From: an uncultured Clostridia bacterium
GTDB taxonomy: Bacteria > Bacillota > Clostridia > Christensenellales > CAG-1252
Assembly: GCA_946626795.1 (NCBI GenBank)
Contig: CAMOUZ010000024.1
Location: 1-13,019, forward strand
DNA length: 13,019 bases
Direction: 5' to 3'
The position numbers were made by a program, and so were the translations under genes. Below the pieces are notes generated by a model. It was not told where the DNA came from. It was given only the letters and a program-made list of their open reading frames with translations, and did not search any database. Positions 5,546 through 12,613 of the stretch are shown here, in pieces (the stretch's first letter is position 1; each line of letters begins with the position of its first letter).

Positions 5546-5850
5546 ACAACCGAATATCTTTTCAAAGGCTGTGACGAAGACAGTCTCTCACGTAGTATCT
5601 TTCAGAGAGTCGATGGTTGGTGCGAATCGACAGAAGCGTTTGAGACCATCACTTCCGAGCCGAAGCCCGAAATCCTTGTCGTAACGTCAGCGGCAGCAAA
5701 AAGGGAAAGTAGGCGCTCTCCGTGACGCTGCGTTAAGGCTAAGGGATTGATGGATCCCGAGAATGAGTGGCGAAGTTTTTCGCAATTTGAGTGGTACCGC
5801 GGGCACATTACCCGTCTCAAAGCAATTATGTTTTGAGGCGGGTTTTTATT
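5546..5850 (+). ncRNA. T-box leader, specifier probably AUC (isoleucine)
   Basis: Stem I starts with GGCT (5567-5570) pairing AGCC (5658-5661). A K-turn-like GTGAC asymmetric loop follows, then GAAG (5576-5579) pairing CTTC (5652-5655). The specifier loop's 3' strand reads GACC-ATC-A, with ATC at 5648-5650 in the usual place just before the CTTCCGAG segment. Above it, TCTCA (5586-5590) pairs TGAGA (5641-5645). The distal part holds AGAGAG and GGTTGGTG, closed by GTCGAT/ATCGAC (5609-5614/5626-5631). The T-box core TGGTACCGCGG is at 5792-5802; its variable base T5795 would pair with an A discriminator. Antiterminator pairing is TTGAG (5787-5791) with CTCAA (5816-5820). Uncharged tRNA would favour read-through into the acyl-CoA synthetase genes. 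The class is certain; the codon is inferred from position only. Confidence 0.92.
5811..5850 (+). terminator. T-box intrinsic terminator
   Basis: CCCGTCTCAAA (5811-5821) pairs with TTTGAGGCGGG (5832-5842), with one T-G wobble, around a short AT-rich loop, and TTTTTATTTT follows. Its 5' arm includes CTCAA (5816-5820), which also pairs in the antiterminator, so the two structures are mutually exclusive. Confidence 0.92.
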
Positions 5851-5967
5851 TTGTTCCCGCCGAGAAACGAAAGGTCCGATCCCACCTATGGACCGGCGGT
5901 GCCACAGCGCATGACGTCGCTTGATAAAACGCGCCGAAAGGCGGATGCGCAAAAAACGAAGGAGTGT
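5851..5967 (+). promoter_or_regulatory. Leader between T-box terminator and first start codon
   Basis: About 117 nt of untranslated leader remains after the terminator. It contains GGTCC/GGACC (5873-5877/5890-5894), a GAAA-tetraloop hairpin CGCC-GAAA-GGCG (5932-5943) and the ribosome site AAGGAG (5959-5964). The open frame running from 5791 through this stretch is not coding, because it would begin inside the T-box core. No second promoter is evident. Confidence 0.5.
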
Positions 5968-8241
5968 ATGAAAATGACGACATCCGGTAATGCGAGGCTC
6001 GGCGAGATCGCGGAGCGCATCAAAGAACTCAGGGAAATATTCGGCTATTCCGAGGAGGAAATGGCGGAGAAGACCGAGGTGACCATTGCGGAGTACTCGA
6101 TGTACGAGCAGGGTCAGCTGGACTTTCCTTTTACCTTCCTGCATAAATGCGCGCTTGCCTTTAATATCTCCATCACCGATCTTATGGAGGGCAGGAGCGC
6201 TCATCTTTCGTCTTATACCGTGACGAGGAAAGGGCAGGGCATGGAGACGGCGAAGGAGCCCGGCATCGAGATCCAGAATCTCGCGCCGCTCTTCCGCAAG
6301 AAGATCGCGGAGCCTTATTACGTGCGCTATGAGTATGATCCCGCCTTGCAGGATCAGCCCATCCATCTTTCCAAGCATTCGGGGCAGGAATTCGATTTCG
6401 TGATGAGCGGCAAGCTCAAAGTGCAGATCGGCGAGAACGTGGAATACCTCGAAGAGGGCGATAGCATTTATTACAATAGTTCCACGCCGCACGGCATGAT
6501 CGCCGTCGGAGGAAAAGACTGCCTCTTTATCGCCGTGGTGCTCCCCGGCGCGGACGAAGAGGAGACGGTGCTTCGTGACACTTTGATTCCGCAGAAGGCG
6601 GCGTCGATTCCTCTCGTCAGCGAGAAATTCATTTCGGTGAAAGAGGATGACAGAGGCTATCCTTTGTCTATCGATTTCCACGACGATGATAAATTCAATT
6701 TCGCTTTCGACGTCGTGGACGTCCTCGCAAAGCGTGAGCCGGACAAGCTCGCGATGCTTCACGTGGCGAAGGACAAGACCGAGCGCAGGTTCACCTTCCT
6801 CGACATGAAGAAGAATTCCGCTCGTTGCGCGAATTATTTCAAATCCCTCGGCATCAAGAGGGGAGACAGGGTGCTCCTCGTCTTGAAGAGGCATTATCAG
6901 TTCTGGTACGCGATCCTCGGGCTGCATAAGCTCGGCGCCATCGCCATCCCCGCCACCTGTCAGCTACAAGCGCATGACTTCGAGTATCGTTTCAATGCGG
7001 CGGGCGTGAAGGCGATCGTCTGTACGGCGGACGGAAACGTGGCGGAGCAGGTGGAGATTGCGGAGAAGAATTGCCCCGATCTCGAAGTCAAGATGCTCGT
7101 CGGCGGAAAGCGTGAAGGCTGGCATGACTTCGACGAGGAATACACCCTTTTCAGCACGCACTACGCTCGCGCGAAAGACGCGCCTTGCGGCGACGATCTT
7201 ATGCTGATGTTCTTCACGTCGGGCACGACGGGGTATCCGAAGATCGCCGCGCATAGCTATAAATACCCCTTGGGACATTACGTCACGGCGAAGTATTGGC
7301 ACGGCGCCTCTCCCGACGGCTTGCATTTCACCATCTCGGACACGGGCTGGGGCAAGGCGCTTTGGGGCAAACTCTATGGGCAATGGCTCGCCGAGAGCGC
7401 GGTCTTTACCTATGATTTCGACCGTTTTGACGCGAGCGACATCCTGCCGATGTTTGCAAAATATCATATCACCACCTTCTGCGCGCCTCCCACGATGCTG
7501 AGGATGATGATCAAGCAGGATCTCTCGAAATACGATTTCTCCTCCGTCAAACATATGACGACGGCGGGCGAAGCCCTGAACCCCGAAGTGTATTATCAGT
7601 TCGAGAAGGCGACGGGTCTGCAAACGCACGAGGGCTTCGGACAGACCGAGCTCACCCTGATGATCGGAAATCTCATCGGCGCCGCCCATAAAGTGGGCTC
7701 GATGGGGAAGCCCGTCCCGGGCTATGACGTCTCCATCCTCGATCCGGACGGAAATCCCGTGCCGGACGGCGAGACGGGCGAGATCGTCGTGAAAGTGTCG
7801 GAGAGAGTGCCCCGCGGTCTTTTCAGAGGATATTATCTCAATGAGGAGAAGACCAAGGAAGTCCTCCACGACGGCTATTATCACACGGGCGACACCGCCT
7901 GGCGCGACGAGGACGGCTTCTATTGGTACGTGGGCAGAGTGGACGACGTCATCAAGTCGTCGGGCTATCGTATCGGACCTTTTGAGATCGAGAGCGTCAT
8001 TATGGAGCTCCCTTACGTCGTGGAATGCGGCGTCTCCGCGGAGCCGGACGAGGTCAGAGGTCAGGTGGTGAAAGCCTCCATCGTGCTCACCAAGGACAAG
8101 AAGCCCTCGGAGGAGCTCAAAAAAGAGATACAGGATTACGTGAAGAAAAATACCGCGCCGTATAAATATCCGAGGATCGTCGTCTTCCGCGACGAACTTC
8201 CCAAGACGATAAGCGGGAAAATTCAAAGAAATAAACTATAA
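5968..8241 (+). CDS. XRE-cupin-acyl-CoA synthetase fusion, copy 1
   Basis: This 757-residue protein joins three parts. An XRE helix-turn-helix is at about 11-74 (IAERIKELREIFGYSEEEMAEKTEVTIAEY). A cupin is at about 115-195 (HSGQE at 137-141; GDSIYYNSSTPHG at 164-176). A complete adenylate-forming synthetase spans about 245-757. Synthetase motifs are FTSGTTGYPK (416-425), SDTGW (457-461), GFGQTE (556-561), YHTGD (638-642), the hinge region YWYVGRVDDVIKSSGYR (652-668) and the catalytic lysine in ISGKIQR (Lys751). The SDTGW and AGEALNPE pattern is closest to medium-chain acyl-CoA synthetases, which make acyl-CoA from a carboxylic acid, ATP and CoA. The N-terminal half looks like a stand-alone XRE-cupin regulator. 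The start is ATG 5968, 3 nt after AAGGAG; ATG 5974 is an equally good alternative. It is the first gene behind the T-box. The substrate is not known; branched short-chain acids are inferred from context. Confidence 0.9.
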   Translation: MKMTTSGNARLGEIAERIKELREIFGYSEEEMAEKTEVTIAEYSMYEQGQLDFPFTFLHKCALAFNISITDLMEGRSAHLSSYTVTRKGQGMETAKEPGIEIQNLAPLFRKKIAEPYYVRYEYDPALQDQPIHLSKHSGQEFDFVMSGKLKVQIGENVEYLEEGDSIYYNSSTPHGMIAVGGKDCLFIAVVLPGADEEETVLRDTLIPQKAASIPLVSEKFISVKEDDRGYPLSIDFHDDDKFNFAFDVVDVLAKREPDKLAMLHVAKDKTERRFTFLDMKKNSARCANYFKSLGIKRGDRVLLVLKRHYQFWYAILGLHKLGAIAIPATCQLQAHDFEYRFNAAGVKAIVCTADGNVAEQVEIAEKNCPDLEVKMLVGGKREGWHDFDEEYTLFSTHYARAKDAPCGDDLMLMFFTSGTTGYPKIAAHSYKYPLGHYVTAKYWHGASPDGLHFTISDTGWGKALWGKLYGQWLAESAVFTYDFDRFDASDILPMFAKYHITTFCAPPTMLRMMIKQDLSKYDFSSVKHMTTAGEALNPEVYYQFEKATGLQTHEGFGQTELTLMIGNLIGAAHKVGSMGKPVPGYDVSILDPDGNPVPDGETGEIVVKVSERVPRGLFRGYYLNEEKTKEVLHDGYYHTGDTAWRDEDGFYWYVGRVDDVIKSSGYRIGPFEIESVIMELPYVVECGVSAEPDEVRGQVVKASIVLTKDKKPSEELKKEIQDYVKKNTAPYKYPRIVVFRDELPKTISGKIQRNKL

Positions 8242-8258
8242 TTTCAGGTGGAGTTATA

Positions 8259-10544
8259 ATGGAAAGATTGGACTTGGACGGAAAGATCAAAGAAATGGCG
8301 GAGCGTATCCGCGAGCTCAGAGAGATCGAGGGATTATCCATTGAAGAAATGGCGGAAAAGACCGGCGTCTCTCCTGCGGAATACGAGAAGTGCGAGAAGG
8401 GCGAGAGCGATCTCAACTTTACTTTCATCTATCGCTGTGCGAATGCCTTCGGCGTAAACGTAACGGACATCATCGAGGGGTATTCTCCGATGCTGAATTC
8501 TTACACCGTGACGAGAGCGGGCGGCGGGCAGAAGATCGCGCAAGCGCATGGGATGACCTATTATAACCTCGCGTATGCCTTCCAAAACCGCATCGCGGAG
8601 CCTCTTTTCGTGCGCAGCATTTATGATGAGAAAGCGCAGAATAAGGCGATCGAGCTCACTTCGCATACCGGGCAGGAATGCGACGTCGTCATCGAAGGCG
8701 CTTTGATGGTGCAGGTGGGCGATCATAAAGAGATCCTCCACGCCGGAGATAGCATTTATTACGACAGCGGCACGCCGCACGGCATGATCGCCGTGGAGGG
8801 GAAGGATTGCACCTTCTATGCCATCGTGTTGAATCCCACGGGAGAGCCCATTCCCGAGCTTTCGCCCGTAAAAGCCATCCAAGACGGCAATGTCAAGAGC
8901 AAGGATGACAAGGATCGCGCGTATAAGAAATTCATCGACGTTACGGAGAATGAGCACGGCACGCCCACTTCGATCACCTTTAAGAACGCCGACAAATTCA
9001 ATTTCGCTTTCGACATCGTGGACGTTGTCGCGGAGCGTGAGCCCGAGAGAATGTGCATGCTCCATGTCTCCAAGGATCTCGAAGAGAGACGCTTCACCTT
9101 CCTCGACATGAAGAAGGCGTCCAATCGTTGCGCGAATTATTTCAAGTCCCTCGGCATCAAGAAAGGGGACAGGGTGCTCCTCGTTTTGAAGAGGCATTAT
9201 CAATTCTGGTTCGCCATGCTGGGGCTGAATAAGCTCGGCGCCATCGCGATCCCCGCGACGAATCAGCTCCTCGAACACGATTTCGAGTACCGCTTCAAGG
9301 CGGCGGAGATCTCCGCGGTCATCTGTACGGCGGATGGCGACACTGCGCATCAAGTGGACCTCGCCGCGCCGAAATGCCCCTCCGTCAAGCATAAGCTCAT
9401 CGTGAACGGCACGCGGGACGGCTGGCGTAATTTCGACGAGGAATATCCCTTGTACAGCACGCATTTCAAGCGCACAGCGGATTCTCCTTGCGGCGACGAC
9501 ACGATGCTGATGTATTTCACGTCGGGCACGTCGGGTTATCCGAAGATCGCCGTGCATAACTATAAGTACGCCCTCGGTCATTTCCATACCGCCAAGTATT
9601 GGCATAACGTGGATCCCGACGGCTTGCATTTCACCATTTCGGACACGGGCTGGGCGAAGGCGATGTGGGGCAAGCTCTACGGGCAATGGCTCTGCGAAGC
9701 GGCGACTTTCGTCTATGATTTCGACCGTTTCGATGCGGCGACCATTCTGCCGATGTTCGCGAAGTATCATATCACCACGTTCTGCGCGCCGCCCACGATG
9801 CTGCGCATGATGATCAAGCAGGACATTTCGAGATACGATTTCTCCTCCGTGAAGCATATGACCACGGCGGGCGAAGCCCTGAATCCCGAAGTGTATCGCC
9901 AATTCGAGACCTTGACGGGACTCCAAATCCTCGAAGGCTTCGGACAGTCCGAGAGCACGATGATCATCGGAAACCTTATCGGCGCGCCGCATAAGATCGG
10001 ATCGATGGGCAAGCCCGCGCCGATCTACGACGTTTCTTTGATGGACGCCGACGGCAAGATCGTGGGAGACGGCGAGACGGGCGAGATCGTCATCAATCTG
10101 CAAAACGGACTGCCTTGCGGGCTTTTCACGGAGTATTACCGCGACGAGGAGAAGACCAAGGAAGCGCGTTATAACGGCTATTATCATACGGGCGACCTTG
10201 CTTGGCGCGATGAGGACGGTTTCTATTGGTACGTGGGCAGAGCGGACGACGTTATCAAGTCTTCGGGCTATCGTATCGGACCTTTCGAGATCGAGAGCGT
10301 TATTATGGAGCTTCCGTACGTCTTGGAATGCGGCGTTTCCGCTGTTCCGGACGAGGTCAGAGGTCAGATCGTGAAAGCTTCCATCGTCCTCACCAAGGGC
10401 ACTGAGCCTTCGGACGCTCTCGTGAAGGAGATCCAAGATTACGTGAAGCAACACACCGCGCCGTATAAGTATCCGCGCGTCGTCGTCTTCCGTGACGAAC
10501 TCCCCAAGACGGTGAGCGGAAAGATACAAAGAAATAAGCTTTGA
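8259..10544 (+). CDS. XRE-cupin-acyl-CoA synthetase fusion, copy 2
   Basis: This 761-residue paralogue of the preceding gene is colinear over its whole length. The XRE domain is at about 10-75, the cupin at about 116-193 (HTGQE at 136-140; GDSIYYDSGTPHG at 163-175) and the synthetase at about 250-761. All catalytic motifs are kept: YFTSGTSGYPK (419-429), SDTGW (461-465), GFGQSE (560-565), YHTGD (642-646) and the terminal lysine in VSGKIQR (Lys755). The catalytic half is far more alike between the copies than the linker at about 195-225. Small changes near the acyl pocket (GFGQSESTMI against GFGQTELTLM) suggest a different acid substrate. The gene starts 17 bp after copy 1, with an AGGTGGAG site 5 nt before the ATG and no terminator between, so it shares the T-box transcript. 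It arose by tandem duplication. Confidence 0.9.
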   Translation: MERLDLDGKIKEMAERIRELREIEGLSIEEMAEKTGVSPAEYEKCEKGESDLNFTFIYRCANAFGVNVTDIIEGYSPMLNSYTVTRAGGGQKIAQAHGMTYYNLAYAFQNRIAEPLFVRSIYDEKAQNKAIELTSHTGQECDVVIEGALMVQVGDHKEILHAGDSIYYDSGTPHGMIAVEGKDCTFYAIVLNPTGEPIPELSPVKAIQDGNVKSKDDKDRAYKKFIDVTENEHGTPTSITFKNADKFNFAFDIVDVVAEREPERMCMLHVSKDLEERRFTFLDMKKASNRCANYFKSLGIKKGDRVLLVLKRHYQFWFAMLGLNKLGAIAIPATNQLLEHDFEYRFKAAEISAVICTADGDTAHQVDLAAPKCPSVKHKLIVNGTRDGWRNFDEEYPLYSTHFKRTADSPCGDDTMLMYFTSGTSGYPKIAVHNYKYALGHFHTAKYWHNVDPDGLHFTISDTGWAKAMWGKLYGQWLCEAATFVYDFDRFDAATILPMFAKYHITTFCAPPTMLRMMIKQDISRYDFSSVKHMTTAGEALNPEVYRQFETLTGLQILEGFGQSESTMIIGNLIGAPHKIGSMGKPAPIYDVSLMDADGKIVGDGETGEIVINLQNGLPCGLFTEYYRDEEKTKEARYNGYYHTGDLAWRDEDGFYWYVGRADDVIKSSGYRIGPFEIESVIMELPYVLECGVSAVPDEVRGQIVKASIVLTKGTEPSDALVKEIQDYVKQHTAPYKYPRVVVFRDELPKTVSGKIQRNKL

Positions 10545-10557
10545 TTCCCGCGCGCGT

Positions 10558-10587
10558 TTGACAGAGCGGAGAAAAAGGCTGTATAAT
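10558..10587 (+). promoter_or_regulatory. Internal promoter ahead of the ATPase/vor genes
   Basis: Consensus TTGACA (10558-10563), an 18-bp spacer and a perfect TATAAT (10582-10587). It lies between copy 2 of the synthetase and the ATPase gene. No terminator is visible upstream, so the downstream genes probably receive both T-box read-through and transcripts from this promoter. Confidence 0.8.
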
Positions 10588-10597
10588 TATAAATTAT
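10583..10597. promoter_or_regulatory. Dyad over the -10 box, candidate operator
   Basis: ATAATT-ATA-AATTAT is a perfect 15-bp inverted repeat that overlaps the -10 and the expected start point of the internal promoter, where a repressor would act. It is pure A/T, so chance is possible. The nearest DNA-binding candidates are the two XRE domains encoded just upstream. Confidence 0.3.
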
Positions 10598-10645
10598 CCG
10601 CTTGCGACGAGTCCTCGCCGCGGGCGAATGCATAGGGAAACGGAA

Positions 10646-11317
10646 ATGGGCAAGAGAGTTACGATGATCTTAGGGCATTACGGGAGCGGCAAAACGAATA
10701 TCGCCGTGAACCTCGCTCTCGCGCTCAGGAAGACCAAGGACAGAGTCGCCATCGCGGATCTCGACATCGTGAATCCTTATTTCCGCACGAAGGACAGCTT
10801 GGAGGTCATCAAGGCGGCGGACATCCGCCTCATCGTGTCGGATTATGCGAATACGAATCTTGATATCCCCGCGCTTCCGCAGGATATGTACGCGGTGACG
10901 GATGATAGAGGTTTGACCTGCGTCCTCGACATCGGTGGAGACGATCGCGGCGCGCTCGTGCTCGGCAGGCTCCGTCCCGAGCTTGTAAAGGAGAATGATT
11001 ACGAGATGCTCCTCGTCATCAATAAATATCGTCCGCTGACGGCGACCGTCGAGCTCACGCTGGAAGTGATGGCGGAGATCGAGGCGGCGGCGAATATGCG
11101 CTTTACGGGCATCGTGAATAATTCCAATCTCGGCAGGGAGACCACGGCGGAGACCGTCTTGGATTCCCTCGAATACGCGACGGAGGTCTCTCGCAGAACG
11201 GGGCTTCCCATCGTGATGACCACCGTCCGAGAAGACATAGCGAAAGAGCTGGAAGGAAAGGCGGAAGGGCTCTTCCCCCTGACCTTGCAGAAGAACTTCA
11301 TCGAAAGCAAAATTTGA
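10646..11317 (+). CDS. SIMIBI-class P-loop ATPase (ParA/CobQ-like)
   Basis: This 223-residue soluble P-loop protein has a Walker A motif at GHYGSGKT (10-17). ADLDIVNPYFR (37-47) sits in the switch-I/A' position of MinD/ParA/Mrp-like proteins, and VLDIGGDDRGA (93-103) is the Walker B/switch-II region. NK at 126-127 is in VINKYRP. The lysine of a deviant ParA-type Walker A (KGGxGK) is absent. Such proteins often accompany 2-oxoacid:ferredoxin oxidoreductase genes in clostridia; their job is unknown and could be metallocluster or cofactor insertion. ATG 10646 is chosen because AGGGA lies 7 nt upstream and the first beta strand starts there; ATG 10628 lacks a ribosome site. The next gene begins 17 bp after the stop. 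Confidence 0.75.
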   Translation: MGKRVTMILGHYGSGKTNIAVNLALALRKTKDRVAIADLDIVNPYFRTKDSLEVIKAADIRLIVSDYANTNLDIPALPQDMYAVTDDRGLTCVLDIGGDDRGALVLGRLRPELVKENDYEMLLVINKYRPLTATVELTLEVMAEIEAAANMRFTGIVNNSNLGRETTAETVLDSLEYATEVSRRTGLPIVMTTVREDIAKELEGKAEGLFPLTLQKNFIESKI

Positions 11318-11334
11318 AAAAGGAGATAAAGCTT

Positions 11335-11541
11335 ATGGCGAAATTGACTTTCAGAACGGACAACTGTAAAGGCTGCGGGCTTTGTGTGGACGTATGTCCC
11401 AAAAAGGTCTTGGAGCTTGCGCAGGACAAGATCAATAAGAGAGGGCATCATCCCGTGGAAGCGGCGCGTCCCGACGACTGTATCGGATGCGGTTCCTGCG
11501 CGATTATGTGCCCCGACTTCATCATAAAAGTGGAGAGGTGA
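11335..11541 (+). CDS. 2x[4Fe-4S] ferredoxin subunit of 2-oxoacid oxidoreductase
   Basis: This 68-residue bacterial-type ferredoxin contains two cluster motifs, CKGCGLCVDVCPKK (10-23) and CIGCGSCAIMCPDF (48-61). It corresponds to the delta (PorD/VorD/KorD-like) subunit that takes electrons from the TPP-bound intermediate to external ferredoxin. The start is fixed by AGGAG 9 nt upstream; an open frame beginning at 11314 with TTG starts before the ribosome site. It lies 4 bp before vorB, so it is part of the enzyme's operon. Confidence 0.9.
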   Translation: MAKLTFRTDNCKGCGLCVDVCPKKVLELAQDKINKRGHHPVEAARPDDCIGCGSCAIMCPDFIIKVER

Positions 11542-11545
11542 GACT

Positions 11546-12613
11546 ATGGCGGATAAAGTATTGATGAAAGGCAATGAGGCGATCGCCGAAGCCGCTATCA
11601 AGGCGGGTTGCAGGCATTATTTCGGCTATCCCATCACCCCGCAGACCGAGGTGGCGGCGTATATGGCGAAGAGGATGCCGAAGATCGGCGGCACTTTCCT
11701 GCAAGCGGAGAGTGAGATCGCGGCGATCAACATGGTGTACGGAGTGGCGAGCGCGGGTCTCCGCGTGATGACTTCTTCTTCCAGCCCGGGCATCTCCCTG
11801 AAAGGCGAGGGCATCAGCTATCTCGCGGGCGCGGATCTTCCCGCTCTCGTGGTGAATGTCCAGCGCGGCGGGCCCGGTCTCGGCGGCATCCAGCCCAGCC
11901 AATCCGATTATTTCCAAGCCACGCGCGGCGGCGGCCACGGCGACTATCATATGATCGTCCTTGCGCCTTCTTCCGTGCAGGAGATGGCGGAGCTCACCGT
12001 GAAGGGCTTTGAGCTCGCGGATAAATACAGAATGACTTCGATGATCCTTGCGGACGGCACGATGGGACAGATGATGGAGCCCGTCGCGCTTGATTTCGAC
12101 GTCGCTCCCGCGCCCGAGAAGCCTTGGGCTACGACGGGCACGAATCTCACCCGCAAGCATAATATCGTGAACTCCCTTTCTCTCGTTCCCGAGCAGCTTG
12201 AAAAGCTGAATATCGAGCGCTTCGAGCGTTACGCTCTCGTGAAAGAGAATGAGACGATGTATGAAGAATATATGATGGACGACGCGGAGATCGCCATCGC
12301 GGCTTTCGGCATCGCGGCGAGAGTCTCCAAGAACGCCGTGAAAGAAGCGCGCAAGATGGGGATCAAGGTCGGTCTCATCCGTCCGATCACCCTTTGGCCT
12401 TTCCCCGACGCGCCCTTTAAGAAAGCGGCGCCCCACGTCAAGGAGATCATCTCCGTCGAGCTCTCGATGGGACAGATGATCGAGGACGTACGCCTCGCTT
12501 CGGAATGCAAGGTGCCGGTCACTCTCTGCAACCGTGTGGGCGGCATGATCCCGTCCCCCGAGCAGGTGCTCGAAGCGGTGAAAAAAGCGAATAACGGAGG
12601 TAAGCAAGAATGA
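11546..12613 (+). CDS. vorB: 2-oxoisovalerate:ferredoxin oxidoreductase subunit VorB
   Basis: This 355-residue alpha-type subunit has YFGYPITPQTE (25-35), SSSSPGISLKGEGISYL (77-93), NVQRGGPGLGGIQPSQSDYFQATRGG and GDYHMIVLAPSSVQEM. These are highly characteristic of VorB/KorA-type proteins. With the TPP subunit it interconverts a 2-oxoacid plus CoA with acyl-CoA, CO2 and reduced ferredoxin. The order ferredoxin-alpha-beta is that of branched-chain (Vor) or 2-oxoglutarate (Kor) enzymes. Sequence similarity favours Vor, but substrate choice cannot be proved here. The ATG has GAGAGGTGA just upstream. The stop overlaps the next start (ATGA), indicating translational coupling. Confidence 0.92.
   Translation: MADKVLMKGNEAIAEAAIKAGCRHYFGYPITPQTEVAAYMAKRMPKIGGTFLQAESEIAAINMVYGVASAGLRVMTSSSSPGISLKGEGISYLAGADLPALVVNVQRGGPGLGGIQPSQSDYFQATRGGGHGDYHMIVLAPSSVQEMAELTVKGFELADKYRMTSMILADGTMGQMMEPVALDFDVAPAPEKPWATTGTNLTRKHNIVNSLSLVPEQLEKLNIERFERYALVKENETMYEEYMMDDAEIAIAAFGIAARVSKNAVKEARKMGIKVGLIRPITLWPFPDAPFKKAAPHVKEIISVELSMGQMIEDVRLASECKVPVTLCNRVGGMIPSPEQVLEAVKKANNGGKQE

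Noticed and set aside
5364..5549. 61-residue minus-strand open frame between trkA and the T-box
   Set aside because: It overlaps both promoters, has no family resemblance and no credible ribosome site.
5791..5967. Extended N-terminus of synthetase copy 1
   Set aside because: The frame would begin inside the T-box core and pass through the terminator. AAGGAG and the paralogue's N-terminus place the start at 5968 or 5974.
5602..6927. 441-residue minus-strand open frame
   Set aside because: It runs antisense through both the T-box leader and the synthetase, has no recognisable domain and no ribosome site.
8334..10529. 731-residue minus-strand open frame opposite synthetase copy 2
   Set aside because: It is a His/Arg/Leu-rich antisense shadow caused by codon bias. 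The plus strand carries every adenylation motif.
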